Shown in pieces: positions 11,597 through 21,655 of a stretch of DNA of 64,000 bases. Location of the stretch: NCBI GenBank assembly GCA_029204225.1, contig CM055110.1, positions 40,378,923 to 40,442,922 of the forward strand, in the 5' to 3' direction. The notes below the pieces were generated by a model. That model was not told the DNA's origin. It searched no databases and saw only the letters and a list, made by a program, of their open reading frames with translations. Positions within the stretch are counted from its first letter, which is position 1, and each line of letters begins with the position of its first letter. Position numbers and translations under genes: made by a program. Origin of the DNA: Diphasiastrum complanatum. Its lineage: Eukaryota; Streptophyta; Lycopodiopsida; Lycopodiales; Lycopodiaceae.

Positions 11597-13777
11597 CTAA
11601 ACATCATGCCAAGCCATGAATTCCAAGGCATTTTGTGCACTTGAAGATACATCAATTAAAATATTAAGTGCATAAATAATGTTGCCAAAGACAACTTGCC
11701 TTGCTTGATCCATATGATTGAGCCTTGATGGCTCTATCTTGATACTCAAGATTCTTCTTGGAGTCCTCAGGTCTTGAGCTTGATCCTCCACTTGACTTGA
11801 CTCCAAAACATCAATGAATTGAATAATGTGTTGATCCAAAGGTGCTTCTTCAAGTTTACAAATCTTCCACTCTTGAAAGATCACATTTCCACCATTGACA
11901 AATTCTTTGGTTGAAAATAAGTAGATTCTACAATCTCTACTTGAAGAGCAAAACACTACCATTATTCCTATCATTGAAATACGATAATCTTTGGTCCTTA
12001 CATTGGAATGATCATTCACAAAGCATGTGGACACAAAGATTTCCAAAGCAAATGATGTTTCATCTTTTATGACTCTATTCAAACTATTACAAAAATAGTT
12101 ATCCAATGAAATTGCCTTATCAACAACAAATGTAGATTTCAAAGCATCCCATTTCATTGTCTTGTCATACAAAGTAATAAACACCATGGATCTTAAAGGT
12201 AAGAAACAAGGCACCTCATGTCTACTAATACTTTCCAAAAAGTATTCAAAGATAGTAGACTCTCCAATGCTCACCACCCTTGCAAGATGCACACTTGAAT
12301 GGACAATTTGCATGCAATTTGATGACTCGGCCATTGTCATTGAGGACTCCCTTGGAACTCTCATGCTTTGAAGCTGATCCTTAAGATCTTCCTCCTTTTG
12401 ATGCTCCTCCTCAATGCAAGCAAGGTCACACTTTGCCAAGATCTCCTCTTGAGTGATCTCCTCCTTCTCCAAGCTCATTCTTTCAAAAGCAACACTAGCT
12501 TCCAGCTTAAACAATCTTCCATGTTTAAATCCCTTTGCAATGCAAACATCATTCTCCAAGATGAAGCAAACACCATGCTTAAAGTGGACATCCAAACCAC
12601 TCTCTAAGAGTAGACCAACACTAAGCATATTCTTGGTGATTGATGGTACATAAAGGACATTTTCTATATCCATGCATTTTGAGGATTCTTGATACAAAGA
12701 GATGGTGCCAACACCATCTATCCTACACTCTTCATCATTTGCAGTAAAGACAAACTTTTTAGCATCATTGAATGAGTGTAAGGTTGAGAAAAAGTCCTTT
12801 TCACAAGACATGTGGGAGCTAGCCCCACTATCGATCCACCAATTGTCTCTTGAATTGCTATTGCTTGTTGGTGAGGATGTAGATGCCATCAAGAATACAT
12901 CTACTTCATCCTCCTCCTCCTCCTTTGCAAGGTTTCCTTGTTTGTCCTCCTCCACTTGTGCTCTTAGCCTCTTGTAGCATTCAGATGTATAATGCCCCTT
13001 CTTTCCACAAAAGAAGCATTTTTGCTTTGACTTGTCCTTTGAGCTTGATGCATCATCCTCTTCTTTGGCCTCCTTTAGATGCTTCTTCTTTCCATTGGTC
13101 TTCTTTTTGCCCTTGAATGAGAAATTGGATTTCTCATCACCATCCTCCAAATACAAGGAACTCATCCTAGATTTTGCATGGAGCATCCTACACTCTTCAG
13201 CCACTAATACATTGTGAAGTTTTTCTATAGCTGGCAAAGTGTCTTGGATGGCAAAACTTTGGACCAAATTTGCAAAGTCATCTCCTAGACCATTAAGGAC
13301 AATTTGTACAAGCTCTCCATCATGAATCTTCTCTCCAATGGAAGCCAACTCCCTATTTAGAGACTTGATTCTGAGTACATAATCTTGTGCACTCTCCTCA
13401 CTTCTCCTCATGCTTTGCAAAATTTGATTTCTAAGCATAAGAACTCTAGAAGTGTTGCTAGACTCATAGATTGATTTTAAAGACTCCCAAGCCTCTTTAG
13501 CATTAGTACAAGTTGATACTTCTCTCAACAAATCATTGCTCACATTCATCTTCACACAATGAAGTGCAAGCCTAGATCTCTTCTTGTATCTAGCTAACTC
13601 CTGTGCACCTAGAGGTTCATCTTCATCTTCAATCAAGAACTCATAAAGGTCTTTGAGCACTAAGAGTGACTCCATTCTAACCTTCCAAATAGCATAATTT
13701 GTAGAGTTCAACCTCTCACTAGTTTCTAGAAGGTATGCTCCAGCAGATGCCATCTTACTAGTGACTTCTACAAACAA
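11597..13777 (-). CDS. gag: Gag-protease with open relic-integrase tail
   Basis: An uninterrupted 726-codon frame. The native start is probably M9 (MASAGAYLLETSERLNSTNY), which matches element D. Gag runs to about residue 250. The zinc knuckle CFFCGKKGHYTSEC is at 254-267 and the protease motif WWIDSGASSHM has Asp 316. From about 435 the sequence departs from D. The integrase HHCC motif (WHKRLGH..) is replaced by a Glu/Lys-rich stretch, the catalytic HSDVH reads HSSVH (~493-497), and the second catalytic Asp region is missing. Residues ~555-640 still follow the integrase C-terminal pattern (NYFCN.L, STCFV, IMV, NVIFQE). RT and RNase H are gone. It should give particles and protease but no cDNA enzyme. 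Confidence 0.85.
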   Translation of the reverse strand: MFVEVTSKMASAGAYLLETSERLNSTNYAIWKVRMESLLVLKDLYEFLIEDEDEPLGAQELARYKKRSRLALHCVKMNVSNDLLREVSTCTNAKEAWESLKSIYESSNTSRVLMLRNQILQSMRRSEESAQDYVLRIKSLNRELASIGEKIHDGELVQIVLNGLGDDFANLVQSFAIQDTLPAIEKLHNVLVAEECRMLHAKSRMSSLYLEDGDEKSNFSFKGKKKTNGKKKHLKEAKEEDDASSSKDKSKQKCFFCGKKGHYTSECYKRLRAQVEEDKQGNLAKEEEEDEVDVFLMASTSSPTSNSNSRDNWWIDSGASSHMSCEKDFFSTLHSFNDAKKFVFTANDEECRIDGVGTISLYQESSKCMDIENVLYVPSITKNMLSVGLLLESGLDVHFKHGVCFILENDVCIAKGFKHGRLFKLEASVAFERMSLEKEEITQEEILAKCDLACIEEEHQKEEDLKDQLQSMRVPRESSMTMAESSNCMQIVHSSVHLARVVSIGESTIFEYFLESISRHEVPCFLPLRSMVFITLYDKTMKWDALKSTFVVDKAISLDNYFCNSLNRVIKDETSFALEIFVSTCFVNDHSNVRTKDYRISMIGIMVVFCSSSRDCRIYLFSTKEFVNGGNVIFQEWKICKLEEAPLDQHIIQFIDVLESSQVEDQAQDLRTPRRILSIKIEPSRLNHMDQARQVVFGNIIYALNILIDVSSSAQNALEFMAWHDV

Positions 13778-14547
13778 GAAATAGATTTGATTGACTTGAA
13801 ACTCACAAAGGTCTCACACTTGCAGTGTTTCACTCAAATTTGATATCTAATCCAACAAATGGACTTATAATCACAGTTCTATCACTCTCCCTCACAAAAC
13901 TGGAATGAAGATAAGATGAAGTGAAAACTACTTTCAAACAAATCTTGCCAAGAAATGGATTTGATTGTCTCTAGAAACTCACTAAGGTCTCTCTCTTGTA
14001 GTTTTTCACTCAAATTAGATTTCTAATCCAACAAATGGACTTATAATCTCAGTTCTAGCACTCCCTCACAAAATTGGAATGAAGATAAGATGATGTGAAA
14101 TCTACTTACAATCAAATCTTGCCAATTTTGGCTATTTTTGGACAAAAAAATGACTTAATCTCTTTCTTCCTTCTTGGTGTACTTTCAAGACCTGTTTTTA
14201 ACCTTAATAGGACTTGAACTCAGCCTAGATTAATTAGATTCCATGAAACAAATTCAAATCTAATCAATGGCAAATGATCTTGGTAGATTATGCTAGGATC
14301 TCCACCAAAAATTACACCAATAGCTCGCAAATTGAATTTTTTTGGATCAAATGAATACCATGCATTAAATGCAGGTTCAGAGGTGCCCACACATGTGGAC
14401 AGTATGGATTTGGACCCCTACCAAGTTTGGGATCAAATCTCCTCACCAAAATCAAGATTCTAGCTTGCCCTCTCAATACTAGTTTTTAGCACCAAAACTT
14501 GCTAAAAATGGATTTGCATTAGATCAATGGCTTATGCTCTTGTACTT
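13778..14547 (-). other. Untranslated leader of element C
   Basis: About 770 bases between PBS and gag, without a long frame. It holds an imperfect local duplication (compare 13787-13950 with 13964-14118, both with 'CAAACAAATGGACTTATAATC'-like text) and CCCACACATGTGG near 14389. Parts match the leader of D (20296-20835). Confidence 0.65.
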
Positions 14548-14560
14548 GGCTCTGATACCA
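14548..14560 (-). promoter_or_regulatory. Primer-binding site of element C
   Basis: GGCTCTGATACCA on plus, abutting the LTR at 14561. It is complementary to initiator tRNA-Met when read on minus. Confidence 0.95.
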
Positions 14561-15262
14561 TGTGAAAGTACTGTACTTTAGGACCATAAATGGATCTACA
14601 AAAGATCCACAAGAGTGATTGGATGCTTGCTTAACAATCTATCAAAAAAACTAGACACAAAAAAATTGATCTAGATTGGCAATTTGACAAACAACAAGCA
14701 TTAACAATCAAAAGCATTGATAAACATTGAAATCCGAGCCCACACGTGTGTACTACAGTCTGTAGTACGGCCTTCAACCTGAGAAACAAGTAGAAATTGA
14801 TTTGGTTTCATTTGGATCACAAAAACTCAATGTACATAGTGAACTAGCTTGAGATTGCCAATGAGCTCCAAAAAATTTCTATCTTCTCACTATGGAGAGA
14901 GGGAATACATAGCAAATTCGACTTCCTTCTTGAAGTTAGGTGGATTTCCAGCATGTAATAAGGAAGTTAACTCACTCTCCTTGACCTAAAATGAAATCCT
15001 AGTCTATTTCCTAGAATTATGCTTGGTAGGTAGTTAGTTGGTCAAATTTTCACCTTAAACTTAGGTGTAGGTCCTATAAAGTAGGGATGACCACCAAATA
15101 GACATGACCAACTCTAGTGACTTGACCTAACCTACATTAGGATGGGTTTCCCATGTGGCATCATGGCCTCACATGTGTGGGACCCACTTGTGTACACAAT
15201 TTACACTATTCTACATGGTTTTTGATCAAGCTAGATTTGCCAATTTTTGGCAATTCTTCACA
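14561..15262 (-). repeat. 5' LTR of element C
   Basis: 702 bp with the same ends as 10686-11387. My count gives about 8 substitutions between the two copies and no indels. Confidence 0.93.
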
Positions 15263-15620
15263 CTATCAACATCCTACACCTAGATGCTTGATGTAAAAAA
15301 CATAAGACCCCTATATCTAACATAGATAATTTTTTTCAATTCTTCACACAAATCTAGTCTCTTGAGAGTCACAAATTACATTTGTAGAATCATATCATAG
15401 GTTTTTATTTACATAGCATCAATAGGTGGCATCCTATTGAAGGAAAGAAAGGATCCTAAGTGCAACCTTTGTGGCAAGAAAGGATATTTTTCCTCAAGAT
15501 GCTACAAAAAGAAGACCAATCCATCCAAGGAGAACCAAAGCAAGGGGGCTGAGGTGAAGGATGGAGCTTCAAGTTCGAAATGCAAATACAAGAAGGACAA
15601 GTCGAAGGAAAGGTGTTTCC

Positions 15621-16311
15621 TGTGAAAAGTACAGTACTAAGGACCATAAATGGATCTTTGAATGATCCACAAGGTGATTGTATGCTTGTTAAACAATCTA
15701 TCAGAAACTAGTCATCTAAAAACAAGATCTAGTTTAGCAGCTTGATAGGAAACAAGTAGAGACAATCAAAGCATTGATCAAATAGTCTAATCCAACTCCA
15801 CACGTGTAGAAATAAGGCTGTAGTACGGCCTGTAGATAGTGTTTACAAAGTGCCAAAGCTGGGTTTCATTGGAAAAATAGAGTAATCACCATACAATGAG
15901 AGGAAACTCGAGTTTCTCCTTGAGGCTCCAAAAAGTTTCTATCTTCTCACTATGGAGAATGGAAATACATAGTAAAACACACTTACTTTGCAAAGTTAGG
16001 TGAAAATCCAGCATGTAATAAGGAAGTAGACTCCACTTTCTTGCCCTACTGTGAAAACCCTAGTCTAGATCCAAGAGTCATGCTTGGTAGGTGCATGGTA
16101 GGTACAAATCTCATCATAAATCATGGTCTAGATCCTACAAAGTAGGAATCACTACCAAATAGACACAACCACTCCTCTTGACTCGTGGTAAACTACTTTA
16201 GGTGTGTATGTACAAGTGGCACTTTGGCCATTCAAGTAACCAACAAACAATATTGACAAAATGTACAATATTCTACATGGCTAGATTTGCCAATGTAGGC
16301 AATTTTTCACA
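15621..16311 (-). repeat. 3' LTR of element D
   Basis: 691 bp, on plus TGTGAAAAGTACAGTAC ... GGCAATTTTTCACA, followed by CTCCTCCTCAAATCTAGC (reverse-complemented polypurine tract). It contains CTCCACACGTGTAG. Confidence 0.95.
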
Positions 16312-19300
16312 CTCCTCCTCAAATCTAGCCTTGGAGATCACAATGCTTTTATCAATAACTCCAATTGAAGATCTAAGCTTGACAAATGAATCTTTAGGTA
16401 AAGGTTTAGTAAACAAATCAGCCAAGCAACTTGATGATGGCACGTGTTGGAGCTTGATCTCTTTAGCTTGCACTTTTTCCCTCACGAAATGATGAGCAAT
16501 TTCGATGTGTTTGCTCCTTGCATGGAATGTAGGATTAGTTGCAAGTGATTGGGCTGATTGGTTGTCACAATAGATGATAGGGATCTCCTCCTCCATGACA
16601 TGAAGTTCCACCAATAGCCTTTTGAGCCACAAGACCTCCTTGCATGTTGATGTCAAGGCCTTGTATTCGGATTCTGTGGAAGATAGGGAGATGGTATCTT
16701 GCTTTTTGGAAAGCCATGATACTACTCCATCACATAGAAAGGTGGCAAAGGCACTTGTTGATCTTCTATCCACTTTGTCACCTGCAAAATCCAAGTCACT
16801 ATAGGCTCTTAAGCCAAGATTAGTTCCTCTATACAAAATACCAAAATTCTTAGTGAATGAAATGTATCTAAGAACTCTTTTGGCCATCTTCCAATGTGAA
16901 AGTAGAGGACTTTGCATGAATTGGCTTAACTTTCCAACACAATAACTAAGATCACCTCTAGTTATAGTTAAATAGATCAAGGAGCCAATAAGCCTTCTAT
17001 ATAATGTGATGTCCTCAAAGGATGCTTCATCACAACCAATAGATGCTTTTACATGTTGCTCCATTGGTGTCTCAATGCCTTTACAATTCTTCATTCCAAA
17101 TCTATCTAGGATGGATGTAGCATATTTAGATTGACAAATGAAGCTAAAATCACATCCTCTAATAACCTCTATTCCAAAAATGAAGCTCAATAGGCCGAGA
17201 TCTACCATCTTAAACTCTTTTGCTAAAGCAATTTTTACATCTCTAATTCCATCTAGATCATTACCACTCAAGATAATGTCATCTACATACAAAACAAGAA
17301 TAATGATCATGCCATCATGAAAACTTATATACAATGATGGATCATAGGCACTCATTACAAAATTGATGGAAATGCGAAAAGAGTTTAGCCTAGAGTACCA
17401 TGCTCTAGGTGCTTGCTTGAGCCCATAAAGGCTCTTCTTCAAAAAACACACCTTTCCTTCATGCTTTGCCTTGATGAAGCCCTCGGGTTGCCTCATGTAG
17501 ATCTCTTCCTCCAAATAACCATTGAGGAATGCATTTGTGAAGTCAAGTTGGAATAGCTCCCAATTGAAGGTTGTAGCAAGACTAATGATCAACCTGATAG
17601 TAACAAGCTTAGCCACATGAGCAAAAGTCTCATCATAGTCAATGCCTTTGGTTTGTAAAAAACCTTTGGCAACAAGCCTAGCTTTATGCTTGCTTATTGA
17701 TCCATCTTGATTATACTTCAATCTAAACACCCACTTGCAATCAAGAGGTTTCTTCCCTTGAGGAAGATCCACAAGATCCCAAGTATGATTCTCAATAAGA
17801 GCATCATACTCTACTTGCATAGCATCCATCCAACTTTTAGACTTACAAGCATCTTCATAGCATGTTGGCTCATCTAACATTGAAGTAAGAAAGGTGTAAG
17901 ATGTGAAAGATGATGAGCCTTCCCTTTGATCACCTTGACCATCATAGGTGAGCCTCAATGGCTCGGATCTTGCCCTTGTAGATCTTCTTGGAGTTCTTGG
18001 AGTTCTTGCATCTTGAGGTGGATCCTCAATTTCTTCTTCACTTGGAAGCTCCTCCTCCATCCTAGCATGATCCTTGGCATCAAGATGATTAGTAGCATTA
18101 TCATACAAATCACAAGCATGTCCTTCATAAAATATAACATCCCTACTCACTATCACCTTGCTAGTGATGGGATTGAAGACTCTATAGCCTTTGCTATTCT
18201 CACCATATCCCACAAAGATGCCTTTGATGGATGTTGCATCATCCTTCCTTCTCTTATCCAAGGATTGGTGTACATAGCAAGTGGATCCAGAAACTTTGAG
18301 ATCTTTGAGATTGGGCTTCTCTCCAAATAGAGCTTCAAATGGTGTGATTCCTCCAATGGCTTGGTTTGGCAATCTATTGCACAAATAGTTAGCACAAGTT
18401 ATCGCTTCACCCCAAAATGGTTTGGATAGAGAAGCATCTAGCCTTAAGGCCTTAGCACACTCACAAACAGATCTATTTCTTCTCTCACTCACTCCATTTT
18501 GTTGAGGGGTGTATGGACATGACAACTCCCTCTTTATGCCATTAGAAATACAAAAGTCAATCAACTTATTGGAAACATATTCACCTCCATTATCACTCCT
18601 TAATACCTTAATCTTGGTACTAAGTTGATTTTCTACCAAAGTCTTGAACTTTACAAAAGAATCAAACACCATTGATTTGCTAGACAAGAGGTACATCCAA
18701 CAAAATCTAGAATAGTCATCAATGAAGATTACATAGTACTTGGCACCACCATTAGACTCATGTGAAAAACTATGAACATCCGAATGGATGAGTTCAAGAG
18801 GAGAGTTTGATCTTGATGTAGATCTTGAGAAGGGTAGCTTGTGAGCCTTTGAGAGGCTTCATGCTTCACATCTCTTCCCACACTTTGACAAATGCTTGGG
18901 GAGTCCAACTGCAAGCTCCTTTTTAGTCATAGATTCCATGGCTTTGTAGTTGGGGTGGCCCAACCTTTTGTGCCACAGTTCCACCTTTGATAGCTCCACC
19001 TTTGCCAAGTTAACACTCTCCACTGCAATATTAGCATCAAGCTTAAACAATCTACCTTGCTTAAAGCCTTTGGCTATACATTCATCATTTCTAAGGATGG
19101 AACAAACTCCATGCTTAAATTGTACATCTAGGCCATTATCCATTAACTGGCCAACACTAAGCAAATTCTTGGTTAACTTAGGAACATAAAGAACATTATC
19201 TAGATTCGTCCTTTTGGATGATCCCACATACAAGGGAATTGTTCCTATTCCACTTATCTTACATTCTTGACTACTTGCAGTATAGATTGATCTATGTAAG

Positions 19301-20295
19301 TCATTGTAAGAAAGTAAGGTGGAGAATATGTCCTTTTGATATGTCATGTGGGAACTTGCCCCACTATCAATCCACCAAGAATCATTGGTGTTGCTCTTGG
19401 ATGATGGTGGTTTGTTGGAAACCATCAAGGATGACTCTTCATCCTCCTCTTCCTCTTGATGTGCAATGTTGCTTTGTTTGCTCTCTTGTGCCTTCTTCTT
19501 CTTGAGACATTCTGATGCAAAATGTCCTTTCTTTCCACAGAAAAAACATTTGTACTTGGACTTGTCTTTGATCTTGCCCTTTGAGCTTGAAGCCTCATCC
19601 TCCTCCTTGGTCTCCTTGAAGTGCTTCTTCTTGCCATTGGTCTTCTTCTTGATTTTAAATGAGAAATTAGCTTTCTCATCACCATCCTGCAGAGAAATAG
19701 CATACATTCTTGCATTGGTATGCAACATCCTACACTCTTCAGCTACTAATACACTGTGTAGCTTTTCTATAGTAGGCAAAGTGTCTTGGATTGCAAAGCT
19801 TTGGACCAAATTTGTAAAGCCACTCCCTAGACCATTTAGGACAATCTGAACAAGCTCACTATCTTGAATCTTCTCTCCAATGGAAGCTAACTCCCTATTA
19901 AGAGACTTGATTCTTAGCACATAATCTTGTGCATTCTCATCACTCCTCTTCATGCTTTGTAGAATTTGGTTCCTAAGCATGAGAACCCTCGAAGTGTTAC
20001 TAGACTCATAGATAGATTTTAAAGATTCCCAAGCCTCTTTAGCACTCTTACATGATGATACTTCCCTTAAAAGATCATTGCTTACATTCATCTTAATACA
20101 GTGAAGTGCAAGCCTAGACCTCTTCTTGTATCTCACTAATTCCTGTGCACCTAGAGGTTCATCTTCATCATCTATTAGAAACTCATAAAGATCCTGGAGC
20201 ACCATTAGTGACTCCATCCTCACTTTCCAAATAGCATAATTGGTAGAATTTAACCTCTCACTAGCTTCTAGAAGGTAGGCTCCCACTGATCCCAT
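16273..20295 (-). pseudogene. gag-pol: Element D Gag-Pol polyprotein with one TGA stop
   Basis: A single frame of 1341 codons. Gag starts MGSVGAYLLE; the zinc knuckle CFFCGKKGHFASEC is at 250-263 and the protease motif WWIDSGASSHM has Asp 310. The integrase zinc domain WHKRLGHPN is at 441-449 with Cys 476. The only stop, a TGA at codon 479 (18859-18861), falls exactly where the partner Cys of the C-x2-C pair is expected. Downstream are the integrase D-35-E pair (SDNGGEY .. SERRNRS), RT with QLDFTNAFLNG and YVDD (~1003-1006), and RNase H (YSDLDFAGD, TESEYKAL, YCDNQSA). The frame reads through the polypurine tract and ends 38 bases inside the LTR. One base change separates it from a full-length frame. 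A few RT residues also look unusual (TFAHVAK, TRGDLSY). Confidence 0.93.
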
Positions 20296-20835
20296 CTTAC
20301 TAGCAAGATTCTACACACAAGATATAGATTTGTTTGGACCTGAAACTCACAAAGGTTTCAAACTTGCAGTGTTTCACTCAAATGTTGACTTCTAATCCAA
20401 CAGATGGATTTGTAATCATAGTTCTATCACTCCCTCACAAGCTGGAATGAAGATAAGATGAGATGAAAACTACACTCAAGCAAATCTTGCCAATCTTGGC
20501 TATTCTTGGACAAAAGACTGACTCTATCTCTCTCATTCACTTTGATGTACTTTCAAGACCTGGTTTCCACATTAAGAAGGTCTAAAATCAGCCTAGATTA
20601 ATTAGTTTTACTGACACCATATGAATTTTCTATGATCCAATGAATATGGGTTATTAAATGCTGGTTCAGAGATGCCCACACGTGTGAACAGTACGGATTT
20701 TGATCCTGAAAAAGTTTGGGATCAAATCCCCTCACCAAAACCTGGATACCAGCTCGCCCTTCCAATACTAGCTTTTTGCACCAAAACCTGCTAAAACTGG
20801 ATTAGATTCAAACACAGATCAATGGCATTGTACTT
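20296..20835 (-). other. Untranslated leader of element D
   Basis: 540 bases between gag and PBS, without a long frame. It contains CCCACACGTGTGAACAGTACGG near 20677. It resembles the leader of C. Confidence 0.7.
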
Positions 20836-20848
20836 GGATCTGATACCA
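20836..20848 (-). promoter_or_regulatory. Primer-binding site of element D
   Basis: GGATCTGATACCA on plus (TGGTATCAGATCC on minus) abuts the LTR. It differs at one base from the TGGTATCAGAGCC used by A, B and C. Confidence 0.9.
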
Positions 20849-21538
20849 TGTGAAAAGTACAGTACTAAGGACCATAAATGGATCTTTGAATGATCCACAA
20901 GGTGATTGTATGCTTGTTAAACAATCTATCAGAAACTAGTCATCAGAAAACAAGATCTAGTTTAGCAGCTTGATAGGAAACAAGTAGAGACAATCAAAGC
21001 ATTGATCAAATAGTCTAATCCAACTCCACACGTGTGGAAATCAGGCTGTAGTACGGCCTGTAGACAGTGTTTACAAAGTGCCAAAGATGGGTTTCATTGG
21101 AAAAATAGAGTAATCACCATACAATGAGAGGAAACTCGAGTTTCTCCTTGAGGCTCCAAAAAGTTTCATCTTCTCACTGTGGAGAATGGAAATACATAGT
21201 AAAACACACTTCCTTTGCAAAGTTAGGTGAAAATCCAGCATGTAATAAGGAAGTAGACTCCACTTTCTTGCCCTAATGTGAAAACCCTAGTCTAGATCCA
21301 AGAGTCATGCTTGGTAGGTGCATGGTAGGTACAAATCTCATCATAAATCATGGTCTAGATCCTACAAAGTAGGAATCACTACCAAATAGACACAACCACT
21401 CCTCTTGACTCGTGGTAACCTACTTTAGGTGTGTATGTACAAGTGGCACTTTGGCCATTCAAGTAACCAACAAACAATATTGACAAAATGTACAATATTC
21501 TACATGGCTAGATTTGCCAATGTAGGCAATTTTTCACA
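20849..21538 (-). repeat. 5' LTR of element D
   Basis: 690 bp with the same termini as 15621-16311. It contains a perfect CCACACGTGTGG at about 21026-21037. The duplication TTTCC follows at 21539. Confidence 0.95.
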
Positions 21539-21655
21539 TTTCCTTTGTGGAAAGGTGAATGAGGCTTGGAGTCTCATAAGGACTTGCAAGATTTGTCTTC
21601 AAGAGTCCATCACAACACATGTCAAATATTTTGAAATTTTTCATTTGGAAGTGCA

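Larger units (their letters stand above)
10686..15262 (-). mobile_element. Non-autonomous Ty1/copia element C (gag-protease, no RT)
   Basis: A 4577-bp minus-strand element with two 702-bp LTRs, PBS and polypurine tract. The LTRs differ at about 8 positions by my count (~98.9% identical), so it is among the youngest insertions here. Its single long frame encodes Gag and protease and then an unusual tail. RT and RNase H are absent, so it cannot copy itself. Its LTRs resemble those of element D (TGTGAAAGTAC.GTACTxxGGACCATAAATGGATCT at the outer end), which makes a D-like element a plausible enzyme donor. Confidence 0.92.
1..15348 (-). mobile_element. Ty1/copia element B, split by nested insertions A and C
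   Basis: Autonomous-type copia element on the minus strand, assembled from three pieces: 1-1765, 6827-10685 and 15263-15348. The pieces join logically. The pol connector breaks at 1765 and resumes at 6827, and the 5' LTR breaks at 10685 and resumes at 15263. Order on the minus strand is 5' LTR, PBS, gag, protease, integrase, RT, RNase H, PPT, 3' LTR. Frameshifts in gag and pol make it a dead copy. The window starts inside its 3' LTR, so the target duplication on that side cannot be seen. It must be older than A and C, which lie inside it. Confidence 0.9.
10033..15348 (-). repeat. 5' LTR of element B, interrupted by element C
   Basis: The LTR is the two pieces 10033-10685 and 15263-15348, about 739 bases in total. 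On the plus strand it begins TGTTGAATTTCACACGTGTGG and ends TTCTTCACA. Element C lies between TTATC (10681-10685) and CTATC (15263-15267), a 5-bp duplication with one mismatch. The 3' copy at 1-208 shows the uninterrupted arrangement. Confidence 0.9.
15621..21538 (-). mobile_element. Near-intact Ty1/copia element D
   Basis: A 5918-bp minus-strand element with 691- and 690-bp LTRs, PBS, PPT and a perfect 5-bp target duplication, TTTCC (15616-15620 and 21539-21543). By eye the LTRs differ by 10 substitutions and one 1-bp indel (~98.4% identical). The coding region is one frame with a single in-frame TGA. It is the only element in the window with essentially complete coding capacity. Confidence 0.95.

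Noticed and set aside
12162-13217. Small plus-strand frames over element C
   Set aside because: Antisense shadows of the 726-codon gag frame.
18859-18861. Programmed readthrough or selenocysteine at the TGA in D
   Set aside because: It falls on a zinc-binding Cys codon one base away from TGT/TGC and has no supporting element nearby. A point mutation is the simpler reading.
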